Positions 10,501-21,990 of a stretch of DNA of 49,254 nt are shown here, piece by piece. The stretch's first letter is position 1. Each line of letters begins with the position of its first letter. Origin of the DNA: Phoronis australis (taxonomy: Eukaryota; Phoronida; Phoronidae); NCBI GenBank assembly GCA_002633005.1, contig NMRA01000865.1:16749-66002 (forward strand), written 5' to 3'. Under the pieces are notes generated by a model. That model was given only the letters and a program-made list of their open reading frames with translations, made no database searches and was not told where the DNA came from. Both the position numbers and the translations under genes were made by a program.

Positions 10501-12100
10501 TGCTCTGCAAGTGAAGTATTGTTTAACTGTAGTTGCTTCTAAGAAACGCAAAAATTGAATAATTCAATGCAAAAATTATTATTTTTGGATTTTTGTGATT
10601 TACTAGGGAGAACTCTGAATACTAGTATGGGGATTCTTCTGGCAAAAACATTGATTATTTTGTCATTTCCTATATTGCTTTAATGATATCGTTTCCATCA
10701 CATTTGCAGGCCTGGAGTTTTCTGCAGACTTGCCTATCCACAGCTATTACCAGTAGGGGTTTATAAGGAAACTTTTCGCAATTACGTCCAAAACACATAT
10801 TTGGGGAAAATATGCATGCCTCGAGCTGCAGAATGACACTGAACTTGAGTTCGCTCAAAAGTAGAACTCAAAAGTATCAAAAATATTTTAACGTTGGATT
10901 TCCAGAACAAAGATTAGACTCCAGCCCTGGAGAAGTATTTTCTACATTCCAGTGTCTGCTCAGCCGAGTTCGCCTATCTTCCACTGAGTTTAAAGACGCC
11001 CCACGTTTTTGAAGCCCTAGTTTATCATAGAGAACAAAGACTGGATTTGTGAAGAGGGCCCATGCGAGGACAAGTCGCCCACGGCAACTTTTGCCCAAAT
11101 GTCGCCAGCATGCGTTCTCAGCCACATCCTAAGTACACAACATCAAAGGCAATGGCCGAACAAATACACAACAAGCTGGATATTCTGCAAACACTTTCAT
11201 TACGCCATATAAAGAGACTCATCTGTGATCGCTTCCTACTCAATGTCAAACTTAAACAAGCCAAAACTTGGATTGATTCTGTTTTCAATTTAGAATAATG
11301 ATGTTTGGAAGGAAGCATTCTGAGACTGGTTTATACGCTGTAAGTAAAATCATTACTCTTAGCACGATCCGTTTCCACATAATTGTAAGTAGCGCTAAAG
11401 CCGGTATTTGGTTAAACATTTTCCGGGATTGTAAAATGTTTTATTTTTTTACTGACTTCAGTTTCAGGCAAGAAGATTAATCCTTGAATATTTGACATAT
11501 TCTTTTTCTGAAGGGTGGTCACAGAAAACCTGTTTTTCATGTTCGTGCACGTGGACCTTCAAATGAGCATTGGCAGAAATGGCGAATGGTGTCATGTATG
11601 TACTGATCTCGCTATAGCAACATCTGCATGGAAAGATCTACTTTTATTTTCAAACATACAAAACACCTGCTAAATATCCATTTCGTTTTTACTAGAATCC
11701 ATTTCAATCATAGCAAAAACTTGATCGGTCAGTGTTACTCGGCATGCACCTTGTCGAAATTTAGGAAAGTGACAGCGTAAGTTGGCGTTCACTAACAAAC
11801 ATTTAGCAACTATAGGCGCACGCCATCAACTCCGACTAAACTATAGCAAGAACTTTATCAAAGTTTGCCCGAGTCTGGAACAGTACTGTCGAAGTCTGTA
11901 TAATTTGTTTTGAAAATTTCGGAACATTTTTCCGTTGTTCATAATAAAGTCTTAGCTTTGGCAGCTAGCAATGAGTCCGGCTTTTGTGGAATCCATCAGC
12001 CGGTGCTCGACAGGGCCAAAGGAGACAATTGTCCTCACTCACATACCTCCAATAGGTAAGTAGGTACATGAAATGCATTTTGACACCAGATCACATTTTG
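7556..12100. other. Noncoding block A of duplication copy 1
   Basis: Homologous to about 24000-29000. Short open frames on both strands are not kept open in the other copy, so I call no gene. It contains a SINE-like segment (about 9280-9480). A stretch of roughly 600 bp at about 10546-11145 is absent from copy 2, where flanking sequence joins directly. A segment at about 11290-11650 recurs at 21050, 28170 and 44290. Confidence 0.5.
9280..9480 (+). mobile_element. SINE-like element, old copy
   Basis: A B-box-like GGTTCGATTCC at about 9327-9337 is followed by a body ending in TGTAAAGGAACTGGGAC. The homologous copy at about 26735-26945 keeps a better tRNA-like head (CAGCTCAGCTGTGGAG then GGTTCAATTCC). 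Both derive from one insertion that predates the segmental duplication. Confidence 0.4.
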
Positions 12101-13009
12101 ATTCATTTTCGTCTGTGCTATCGTTTGTTATGTTTTTTTTTGCACTAAAATTGCTATATGATTAGAGTGAATTGACATGGCACTGACTAGTGTATATAGT
12201 AGGCATCAGAGAAGACAGATATGTCGCACTTGTTAACTGGAAATCCCAGAATAACATGCAAACCGGGTAATAAAAATGGTTAAAACAGAAATAGTCATGA
12301 CGGACGCTATACGGTTCATGTCCATGCATCCAGCGGTGACATATGGCTTGTGGCGATCATTTTCTTAGTTTACACACTAGATGTCGCGAACGTTTGCTAA
12401 TCGCAAGATCACGTGTGGGAACTCGAGATAGCAAAGTGAACGTCGAACAGGATCCCAAGTTCACGTATGATTCCAAGTTCTCGCATGACAGTAATACTCG
12501 GCTTACAGGTTCGTTTATACGATTTTTCGACTATTCATGATATTCAGTGCGTGTACAATCAAACATGTATTGCAAATTGCTGTAATGAAGACTGTACAAA
12601 AATAACGGTTGTCGATTATAGACCGGTAAATGATGACACTACCAACCGGCGATCTGTCGTACCGCAGGGATTGGCTGGTAAAATTTAGCCGCACGCCTCT
12701 TTGCTAAACCGCTCAAAACTCAATCCTAGGTGCAAGCCTCTGGTTTCGCTTTTGGTATCGTTGTCGGAATAGCAGCGGGCATAACCAAGTTTTCTCCTGT
12801 TGCCAAAGTCCCGCTTTGAGTTGTGCAACATCTGTCTGGGTTATAGTCTTTTGCTTCCTTCGATTTAGCCTGCGCAATAGGGTGTTATCGAATGACGTCA
12901 TCGTTTAGGTTATCTGCCATGTTGGCGAAGAACAAACACCGAAATGTTTGTTCGGGATTTTGAAGCAAACACATTGCGTAGCTGAATTCTTGGCAGACTT
13001 TATCCTGCG

Positions 13010-13250
13010 TAATGGTGAATTTTGTGCAGTAGTCGGCTGCGTGCTCGAGTGGGGGGATAGATGCTACGCCATGGTCTTCCAAAAATTATTTTAAAGAATT
13101 GTCTCTGGAATGATTCGAATCAACTTTTTTTCGTTTTGAGGAAAAATTTCAATCATCGGAAAGATAATGCGTCCCGCACAAAAAATTGTCGAAATTGGGT
13201 TAGCAGTACGAAGTTGTTGCAACGTCTGCTGCGAACTAAATTTGGTTGGG
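13010..13250 (+). pseudogene. THAP zinc-finger remnant, copy 1
   Basis: Plus-strand frames give FCAVVGC, then after a frame change GDR and a VFQKL segment, then a stop. This matches the better preserved copy at 33376-33600, which has FCAVVNC and GDRDAIAFYCLPKII. THAP domains begin with C-x(2-4)-C and have a GDRD...FYRLP block. This copy is broken by frameshift and stop. The source could be a P-element-like transposon or a host THAP gene. Confidence 0.45.
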
Positions 13251-15360
13251 TTGCTGTGGGTCGGCCATCTCAGACGACAGCGGAAATTGGCGAGGCACAT
13301 TTTTGCTACTATTCCCAGTATTTCAAAAGTTTTCACCAGAATTTAATCACGAAGATGTTTCTTATTGACAATTCCCGTTGGTCTCATTTCCGACGGCACC
13401 GACCATCAACATGGCGACTTATGCTGAACTGCCAGACATATTCAACCAATGAGCTGTATACCGTATACTATGTATACTATGTGACAGTATATTTACAGTT
13501 GGATCCGCAGATTTGGCAGAAGCGTCAAACTTTTTGACTTTTGCGGCTTTTGCGCAATTCTTTGGTTACATGTTGATATAAGGATTGGAAAGTTATGGAG
13601 GATTCGGGTCTCTCACAATAGAACTAAGAATATTTTTATTTGGTTTGTGGTTATAATTTTTTGAATTCAGTTAATTTTTTATAAAAATAGAGCTTTTGGC
13701 GAAAAAGTACATTCCAGGCATTCAAATTGATTTTCATATGAAAACAACATTGGCACCCCGTTATTGGGTCTATTCTATTGCCGAAAAGACGGCAAAATTT
13801 GTCACTTGTCCGTGTCGTCCACTTTGCGTGGTGTGAAGTTTGAAGTCACGGTCGAAAGCAAACGTCCCGGCCGTGGAGTCCGTGCGTATGAGTTGAAGTC
13901 CGTTCAAGCTTTTGGAATTAGCTACTGGATGTTTCTGGATATGTTAATGCGAGTTCTATTTCACAAATAAACTTTTCGCGTGTGTTGATGTTATTTAAAT
14001 TGGAGGCAAAATCACAAATCCAACAACATTGTGTTCCCCCACTCTATATATGATGGTGTAAAAACAATAACTTATGCCTATGTCGTCCAAGATGGCCGAC
14101 CTGATACAAACAAGTATCCCAAATTAGGCTGCAAAAGTTGCAAAAACTTTGCATTGCTTAAAGATGCTATGTCTCATTGAAACCGTGAATAATGCGAATT
14201 TGTAGGAAGAACCTCCTTGTGACTTCTTGGAGAACTATGTGTAGCGGTATACCAAGGTTGTTATGTACTTGTTTATTCACGATTTGTTAGATTTCAATAT
14301 CAACTTGATTTCTTACGGCTACATTTTTAATCATTATTGGTTCTCTCAGCCATTCACAGTATTCATGGGAGTGAGATGTGCTGTTCGTAGATGAAAATTA
14401 CTTAAAAATGGAGATTCGTCCAAAATTATTCTTCCTGGCTCCCCGACCTCAGTTTACCACTTTTTTGTTATACACATGAAACGAGATCATAAGAAATTGT
14501 TTGTACAAAAAATCAGTTTCAAAGTAAGTGTAGAGATTGCAGGAAACGTAGTTCTTTCAAGCGAATGATGGAGAAGTCATGAACTCAGTGACTATAGGCC
14601 TACTCTTCGTTCACTGGTGATACCAATCTCAAATGGTTTCAAACAAGATTTACCCACAGAATCCTCAATACAAACTGCCCCCATATCAAAAACGGGCATA
14701 GGCCTAGTTAGCTCACCTGACCGACTCTAAACATTGTGTAGTGGAAAAGCATCTGAGAATCTTTGTCATGTTTTATGAGCGTTATGTTTGTACAGAATTT
14801 TCGTAGGTCAGCGAACAATTGGGTAACAGCAAAAACAGGGTAAGCTACAGATGTTATCATCGGGAAAATGGGAGCCAGACATGTAATCAATCGTGTTATT
14901 TGCTTAGGAGCCACAGCACACAGAGCTAGGTTAACTTCCAGACATCATCCTTGTTTACAATTGTTGAAAAAGTGAAGTTCTTGAATATTAAAACATAGGA
15001 AATGTAATTTACCATAAGAACTTGAATTATGAACCACTTAGAAAAAGATGGATCCCAGCAGAAGGACTTCTTGTCTGGTAATGTTATAATTATTCATTTG
15101 GCACTATACGAGCCAGTGTGAATGGGGTGTGAATGTTCTTCTTTGAAACACGGTTTTTATATTTTCACCCTGGGTTCATTAATACATGTTATGTGTAACG
15201 CATGCTTTATCTCGATCAGTAGTGTCATGGGTGTGAATGCAATAAACGAATTAAAAACAAAGAACTGAGCAGCGCAGTGAGGAAAAATGTCTTGTCGGAC
15301 GTTACAAAGCGGACACGCATCAACATGACATTAAAACTAATTGCGACTTAGTGTGCTTAT

Positions 15361-15456
15361 CTGTGGAGGACCAATTATAGTTCGTTGTTAGTCACTTATA
15401 TGACCTATCTGTGGAGGACCAATTATAGTTCGTTGTTAGTCACTTATATGACCTAT
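15361..15456 (+). repeat. Perfect 48-bp direct tandem duplication
   Basis: Two identical 48-bp units (15361-15408 and 15409-15456) begin CTGTGGAGGACC and end ATGACCTAT. The equivalent site in copy 2 (about 36594) has a single unit, so this duplication is younger than the segmental duplication. Confidence 0.9.
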
Positions 15457-15479
15457 CACGAGACACAATATTGGAGCCA

Positions 15480-16286
15480 TCTAGTCTCTGCATAAACTGG
15501 TGCAGGTACATCAGACGCTATAAGAGTCCTTGTCGTTATGCTGTGCAAAATGTTGCCCCCCCTTGTGATATCCTAGATCCGCCACTGTTTTTAATATTGT
15601 TATTTTCCTGGGTCCACTTTCTGTAGTAACATAACAATCATAAAATGTGTCCCAATGTCTCTTGTTTACGCACACTACCGTACATGTATAAGGATCACTA
15701 ATGTTTACTTTCTGCTGGTTTAATTAGTCATTTATACAACCTCTGGTTCATTTCCTTTTTATGTTACTATTACACCTCAGATTAATTGGCATTAGCTTAA
15801 TTAGTTGACTAGTTAACTATTTAATAACCAATTGGTACGTGGAGAGTTTCATTGTTGCACACTGTTATTCTGGTAACGCTCTTGGTTTTGAACCTGCCAG
15901 ATATGCAAAATGATATTATTTATGAACTTTCTAATGAGATGGAAAGTTTTTGTGACAATAAAGGTGACACTTTTTCCAATGACATAGTGTTGAAATATAT
16001 ATATATTTTTCCTAGTTACATGACTTTGGTATTAGAGCACTCAGGTAATGCTTGGTCATGTGGTTATATTTTAAGGAAATTGTTAACTTTTGAAATTCAT
16101 GTAATACGCCTATGTGGTGTTACGTTACGCCTACCAGCTAGGCAGTTGTAGTACACATGGCCGGCTTCCCGAATCGCGTAATCACAAGCAGAATATCCCC
16201 GTTTGACAATGTTTGGGGGTATTAGACCACAAAACATTTAAAAAAATAGAGATGAAATTTTCTCGAAAAGCGCTCTTTGTGATAGT
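15480..16286. other. Upstream flank of the ZIP-A region
   Basis: No gene is supported. A hAT-like repeat end lies at about 15565-15590 (CCTAGATCCGCCACTG, complement of the end at about 49121). The open frame at 15852-16151 is disrupted in the homologous DNA at about 39790-40010. Confidence 0.4.
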
Positions 16287-17341
16287 AGTTCTTAACTTAT
16301 TTCGTTTGTACCAAGCAAGCATTTCCCCCGAAGCCCCGATATTCACGACAAGAACCGACACTGGAGCGGCGCAACCCGGCTCAGTGGCACGAGATCAAAG
16401 TTAGCACTCCAGGTCTTCTGTTCTATGATTTCACTTCGTTATAGGTTTTTAGTATTTTAACGCCAGCAAACCGAATTTCTGAGAAAACCTTTCTTCAGCG
16501 AATCTGTCTTTATCGCCCGAAAGATGACGAAAAAAATAAACCAATGACGCGTGCTCGTGTCACGAGCCTACTATTTTCAAGTCGTTGATTGACTGAGTGA
16601 CAAAAGCCAAAAATGACGTTTATTAGATTGTGTTTTTATAAAGTAAGGGATCACCAGTATTAATAAAATGAAACCCACAGCCAAACTAGTGGACGTTTTG
16701 TTTCACAACAAGTCGACAGGCACAAGCAAACAACGGATTATTATCTTCAAGAGGGTACAAAGTGGACGAATCAGTATCGTGGTTGGATATTTCAACTTAA
16801 TACACAAATGCTGTGTGACTTCGTGTCTTCTCATTCATTTAAACTTTGCATTTCAGGAAGGGATATTAGAGATCTTGTAAAATAAAATCTACACAACGAG
16901 ACAAAAGATGGCACTGGAAGTGTGGATAGCAAAGGTCCTGGTCCTGGTTGCACTCTTCGTTGTTACGTTGGGCTTCAGCTTAATACCCGTCAAGTTCAAG
17001 AGCGTCATAAAAAAAACAACCGACAGCAACAAGCAGCATAGATATCAAACAGCAATCAGTTTTTGCTCATGTTTCGCGGGTGGTGTGTTTCTTGCTACCT
17101 GTTTTCTTGACTTGTTTCCCCATGTGCAAGAGCAAGTCAATGAAGCGTTTGATCAGTACCAAGTGGTGACGTCATTCCCGTTTGCGGAATTCGTGATGAT
17201 CTTTGGACTGTTCCTAATATTACTCATTGAACAACTCGTCTTATACGTGAAAGAACACCAGGGCAGTGTTGAAGCAGAGAAGGAACCCTTATTGCCAAGT
17301 GCGAGTAGAGCGTCCTCAAGAAAGAGTTCTATTGCATCATT
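16287..17341 (+). pseudogene. Truncated duplicate of the ZIP-A upstream region and 5' coding half
   Basis: This 1055-bp stretch repeats 17347-18375 at high identity, including the 5' untranslated region and the ATG at 16908. The coding part reads MALEVWIAKVLVLVALF and continues for 144 residues, identical to ZIP-A except Ala for Thr at residue 8. It then stops dead at a single N (17342), after which the sequence starts again at the upstream region. It has transmembrane segments 1-3 but none of the metal-binding helices. I think an assembly joint between two haplotypes is more likely than a real truncated gene. Noncoding indels of 8-25 bp between the copies fit allelic divergence. Confidence 0.7.
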
Positions 17342-17342
17342 N
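17342..17342. other. Single-N assembly junction
   Basis: One undetermined base sits exactly where a near-identical duplicate restarts, as at 37457. This suggests that overlapping allelic contigs were abutted. Confidence 0.7.
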
Positions 17343-17941
17343 TAACAGTTCTTAACTTATTTCGTTTGTACCAATTTCCCCGATATTCACAACAAGAACC
17401 GACACTGGAACGGCGCATCCCGGTTCAGTGGCACGAGATCGAAGTTAGCACTTCAGGACTTCTGTTCTATGGTTTCACTTCGTTATAGGTTTTTAGTATT
17501 TCAACGCCAACAAACCGAATTTCTGAGAAAACCTTTCTTCAGCGAATCTGTCTTTATCGCCCGAAAGATGACGAAAAAATAAACCAATGGCGCGTGCTCG
17601 TGTCACGAGCCTACTATTTTCAAGTCGTTGATTGACTTAGTTACAAAAGCCAAAATGACGTTTATTAGATTGTGTTTTAATAAAGTAAGGGATCACCAGT
17701 ATTAATAAAATGAAACCCACAGCCAAACTAGTGGACGGACAACAAATCGACAGGCACAAGCAAATAACGGATTATTATCTTCAAGAGGGTACTAAGTGGA
17801 CGAATCAGTATCGTGGTTGGATATTTCAACTTAATACACAAATGCTGTGTGACTTCGTGTCTTCTCATTCATTTAAACTTTGCATTTCAGGAAGGGATAT
17901 TAGACATCTTGTAAAATAAAATCTACACAACGAGACAAAAG

Positions 17942-19126
17942 ATGGCATTGGAAGTGTGGATAACAAAGGTCCTGGTCCTGGTTGCACTCTTCGTTGTTAC
18001 GTTGGGCTTCAGCTTAATACCCGTCAAGTTCAAGAGCGTCATAAAAAAAACAACCGACAGCAACAAGCAGCATAGATATCAAACAGCAATCAGTTTTTGC
18101 TCATGTTTCGCGGGTGGTGTGTTTCTTGCTACCTGTTTTCTTGACTTGTTTCCCCATGTGCAAGAGCAAGTCAATGAAGCGTTTGATCAGTACCAAGTGG
18201 TGACGTCATTCCCGTTTGCGGAATTCGTGATGATCTTTGGACTGTTCCTAATATTACTCATTGAACAACTCGTCTTATACGTGAAAGAACACCAGGGCAG
18301 TGTTGAAGCAGAGAAGGAACCCTTATTGCCAAGTGCGAGTAGAGCGTCCTCAAGAAAGAGTTCTATTGCATCATTGTCGTATCAGTCTGACCGCGCTCTC
18401 TCCGTTGGTATTAGTGATAGACCAGTCATACACCACGAGAAAACTTCACGCCCGGTCTCTCCCGACTTAGATCAAGACTTAACTCCAGCCGAATCCAACT
18501 TAGATGTTGTGATCTCAGAGGAACACCAACGCGGTCACCATGGCCACGGACACCATGACCACAGGCACAGCCATTTACATGATGACTTCTCAGTTCATGC
18601 AGATCTGAGTTCTCACTCGGTTATACGATCAGTTTTGCTTCTGCTGGCCCTGTCGTTTCATTCTGTCTTCGAAGGACTTGCTCTTGGACTCCAAAAAACG
18701 ACAGAAGGTGTTGTTAATATTTTTACCGCTCTGGTCATCCATAAGTCAATCTTGGCTTTTAGTTTAGGCATCAATTTAGTGCAGAGCCGACTTAGCTTTT
18801 GGGCAACCATTCGGTCAAACGTCTTATTTGCTGTTGCTTCTCCCATTGGAATAGGAATCGGCATATTAGTTCTAGATGCAGCTAATTCAAAATCAACCAA
18901 CTTGGCTAGTGGTATATTACAAGGTATTGCCTGCGGAACTTTTCTCTATGTCACGTTTTTCGAGATCCTACCGCATGAGTTTAATAACGGGGAGCACAGG
19001 CTCCTCAAAGTTCTGTTCTTAGTCTTAGGTTTTGGTGTAATGGTAGGTGTGATGTTTATACATTCAGAGGCCGGTGACCACGAGCATCATCATGCCATTG
19101 ATAGCAAAACTACTGTTGGTTTCTAA
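17942..19126 (+). CDS. SLC39A1-like: ZIP-family zinc transporter (ZIP-A), SLC39A1/2/3-like
   Basis: Intronless coding region of 394 residues, about 50-70 longer than human ZIP1-3, which are near 310-325. It imports Zn2+ (possibly other divalent metals) into the cytosol across the plasma or endosomal membrane. Eight membrane segments are visible at about 8-28, 47-70, 92-113, 227-250, 257-279, 290-311, 323-344 and 353-374. The signature helices are present: HSVFEGLALGLQ (240-251) in segment 4 and HKSILAFSLG (267-276) in segment 5, with the metal-site His, Glu and His. The loop between segments 3 and 4 has a His-rich run (about residues 195-213) and an acidic dileucine motif EKEPLL (124-129), placed like the ETRALL endocytosis signal of human ZIP1. 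The start has A at -3 and G at +4. A likely 5'-UTR splice acceptor (TTGCATTTCAG) lies about 50 bp upstream. Confidence 0.93.
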   Translation: MALEVWITKVLVLVALFVVTLGFSLIPVKFKSVIKKTTDSNKQHRYQTAISFCSCFAGGVFLATCFLDLFPHVQEQVNEAFDQYQVVTSFPFAEFVMIFGLFLILLIEQLVLYVKEHQGSVEAEKEPLLPSASRASSRKSSIASLSYQSDRALSVGISDRPVIHHEKTSRPVSPDLDQDLTPAESNLDVVISEEHQRGHHGHGHHDHRHSHLHDDFSVHADLSSHSVIRSVLLLLALSFHSVFEGLALGLQKTTEGVVNIFTALVIHKSILAFSLGINLVQSRLSFWATIRSNVLFAVASPIGIGIGILVLDAANSKSTNLASGILQGIACGTFLYVTFFEILPHEFNNGEHRLLKVLFLVLGFGVMVGVMFIHSEAGDHEHHHAIDSKTTVGF

Positions 19127-19644
19127 AACACTGGGCATTGATTTACAGTGTTATTTGGAAATTCCATTTGTGCCGGGCGTACAATGAGAAAACATTTTGA
19201 TGAAGTTTGAAAAACAAAATTATCAGAAAATACTTTTAAGTATTAAAATACATCAATTGTTAAGTCTTATTCGAAGCCTTCAATGCACGCATGTCTCATC
19301 TTTATTTACCTGACGAGGAAAATTGTCTTTAATGAGGTGCCACGAATTTGCGCAGATAATTTGAATTTTTGAAAAATCATTTTTAACGATAATTTCTGTG
19401 AACTGTAAAAAGTTGCATTTTTTTGTGGTATACGATGACTTAATGCAATTTTTGGTCAGTACAACACATTTTTTAATGATGTCTTTTATTTAGACAACTC
19501 GATGTAAGTTGAGTTAATGTGACTGACGTACGTGACATACTTACTGTTTGTTTTGGCTGAGATGTCAGTTCAGCTTCAGAATTATTCAAACTTCAGTGTT
19601 TAAGCTATATTTGTCTTTCAACTCATTCAAAATTAAATTAGTGC

Positions 19645-19650
19645 AATAAA
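19645..19650 (+). promoter_or_regulatory. Polyadenylation signal of ZIP-A
   Basis: AATAAA about 520 bp after the stop. It is conserved at the equivalent place after ZIP-B (42470). Confidence 0.5.
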
Positions 19651-20610
19651 CCGTATATTCCTTTTTGATTAAAGATATAAAACGATATCCTAAAATCATA
19701 AAATTTGAAGATGTCAAACAATATGGATGAGAATGGGAGTGATTATTAACTTGCATTTGTCACCTGACCTGATGTTGGTATAAGAAAACTGTTTTTTTCG
19801 TTAAGCAGAAAACAATTTCGAAACATTTGAAGTAGAGATTAAAACATAATTAATTGTTAATGTAATGAAATGCATTTTTATTATTTGCCTTTTGAATTAT
19901 TAGGACTCACATTAAGCTTGGACAGAGTTATTGTCTGGGCCATGCCGCTGATAGTTCTGATATATGACGTGTTAGTAATAAATTTGTTGCTTCAAAAGTA
20001 TTAGTTACAAGGCTTCAGTATCTTTCTATAACAAGATGACTGGTAGACAGTTGGTTCAGCACGGTTTAGTTGACAGCATCGACTTATGACACTCATATTT
20101 TGTTTCAAGACACAGGTGCTGTCTTGGATTGTTAAGGCAGCCATTTAGAAACATGATCTCGGAATATTTGGAGATAATAAAATTATCAGATGCTGTTCCT
20201 TTTTAGTGATGAACTTTTCATTCAGATTTTCATTTCGATTTTAAAGAAAGGCGTTATATGAAGTCGCATCACGGTTCACGCAGGTACAATAAAGAATTTT
20301 TTGATCCACCATTCGACTTATATAGATAATCCTAGCATTGTCTGCAACAATTCCCTGTCACTTTTCTAAACGTTTGCCCGTTTAGAAGACTTGTTCGGAG
20401 GTTTCAGATTTTGCTCCAAAAGTGTGAGGGTGTGAGGTTACCGAGCATTATTTTGCTCCAGAGTATTCGACGGGAACGTCGTGTATGTGGTAGTAGGCCG
20501 AATCAGATTTTGGTATCCTTTTAAGAGAGAAATCTGGTCTCACTTTCTCATTCCACAGTTGCTAAGTAAAGGTTCATTCTGAGTGACTTCTCATGAAGCA
20601 GAGTCCTGTG

Positions 20611-20830
20611 CCCGGTTGCATGCAACAGTCTTAAATAGGGACTCAGCTAAGTTCCCTAAATCTTTTGCGTATTTGTTTCGTACTATACTCGCAATCGTAG
20701 TATATTTTCTATCATTTTACCTTTATTTTGAGCTCTTCTTTGACGAATGACATTTTCCTATATAATAACTAAAAACTGAGCCCTTAATTCGGTTAAAATA
20801 ATTAGGTACTTAAAATTAGTGCTTAAATAA
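20611..20830 (+). repeat. Truncated MITE family 2 copy
   Basis: It begins CCGGTTGCATGCAACAGTC and follows the complete copy at 43450-43866 for about half its length. It then jumps to the sequence that lies at about 44048 in copy 2. A deletion in copy 1 removed the rest and some flank. Confidence 0.55.
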
Positions 20831-21816
20831 AAATGATATGTTTGGATAGTTTAGGCTTCGTGTGATTGTACAAATTTGAAAATATAGTTATATACCCATA
20901 AACAGCTTGTTTATAAAATAATTAGCAACACAAATAGAAACCGGGGTTATTTTCTAGGGTCAAAGTGATCCCTCCGCTTAGGAAAAATGAAAGTCATAGG
21001 AAATTCAAATATGAGTCACTCATCAACTTGGAACAATTCTATTTTCGCTATTTTCTAAATTTTGGGAAGCGAGCATTCTCCGACTGGTTACAAAACAATA
21101 ACTGTTGTCGAGAGTATTCTAAACACGATCGTTCTCTACATGATTCCAAGTTTAAGCAGGGCTTAAAGAAGGAATTTGGTTTAAAGATTTCAGGACTTTT
21201 GTAAAATGTTTGACTTTTTACGGGACTTCCGTCTCACTCAAAACAATGCAAGCCTCGGATTTTGGGCCAGCTGGTCACGAAAAAAAAACATGCCTTTCAT
21301 GTTTGTGCAAGTGGACCTTACGGACGTTAGCAGTGAAAATCGCCCGTGTTGCATGCAAGCGAAAAACCAATATCATTTAAGCATAACTTAGATATGTCAT
21401 TACCTCTGTGTCTTCCTCAAACGCTGGACATGTTTGCATCAAACATTATGCCATCAAGTTTCAGTTCAGTTGGTAAATGTTGTCAACTGTCTTCAAAGTG
21501 GTAGACAACCTGCTAAAGATACATACTTATATGTTACTTCAGTCAGTCGAACGCGGTTGATTGTCTTGTAGCGAATAATGGACAGTGATTTGTAAAATAA
21601 ATTGTGCAAAAACGAGTGAACCACCCAGTATTATTTCGCTGAGGCTGTGAAGTGTATCGCAAAGACTCTACATAAAAAGGTGTATTGGTATTTCTGTCGG
21701 CACCAGAAAACACGCAACAATTCCAAAAGTTGCAGGTCAGACAAGGTCCCGGCAATCACCACCTTTCAAAACCCGTCAACGGAGCCTGAAGAGAGTTTTG
21801 TTCTATAGCAAGTGTC

Positions 21817-21990
21817 NNNNNNNNNNNNNNNNNNNNNNNNNNNNNNNNNNNNNNNNNNNNNNNNNNNNNNNNNNNNNNNNNNNNNNNNNNNNNNNNNNNN
21901 NNNNNNNNNNNNNNNNNNNNNNNNNNNNNNNNNNNNNNNNNNNNNNNNNNNNNNNNNNNNNNNNNNNNNNNNNNNNNNNNNNNNNNNNNN
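21817..21990. other. Assembly gap (174 N)
   Basis: A run of N hides the right breakpoint of duplication copy 1. Homology to copy 2 runs up to the gap (GCAAGTGTC), and the sequence after the gap does not match copy 2. Confidence 0.98.

Larger units (their letters stand above)
12180..15480. other. Noncoding block B of duplication copy 1
   Basis: Homologous to about 32600-36690 with many indels. It includes a THAP-domain fossil (about 13010-13250) and a perfect 48-bp tandem duplication (15361-15456). The 158-codon open frame at 13061-13537 overlaps the fossil in a different frame and is not conserved in copy 2. Confidence 0.5.
19127..21816. other. 3' UTR and downstream flank of ZIP-A
   Basis: Homologous to 41964-45045 with moderate divergence. 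It contains a truncated MITE family 2 copy (20611-20830) and a member of a locus-specific repeat (about 21050-21540) that also occurs at 11290, 28170, 44290 and in part at 31920. No gene is supported. A minus-strand frame at 21543-21755 is open in both copies but looks unconstrained. Confidence 0.5.

Noticed and set aside
13061-13537. A 158-codon plus-strand gene
   Set aside because: The frame is not conserved in the homologous DNA of copy 2, and it overlaps a THAP fossil in another frame.
15852-16151. A 99-codon frame with hydrophobic start
   Set aside because: Homologous DNA at about 39790-40010 has stops and indels, so there is no sign of constraint.
16252-16404. A short frame starting MKFSRKALFVIVVLNLF, like a type II membrane anchor
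   Set aside because: It is tempting as a glycosyltransferase first exon, but the frame is destroyed in the homologous flank of ZIP-B and there is no donor site in a sensible place.
21543-21755. A 70-codon minus-strand gene conserved in both duplicates (also 44772-44984)
   Set aside because: Five of 70 residues differ, and most of the nucleotide changes alter the protein. That is what drift between recent duplicates would give, and there are no domain or splice signals.
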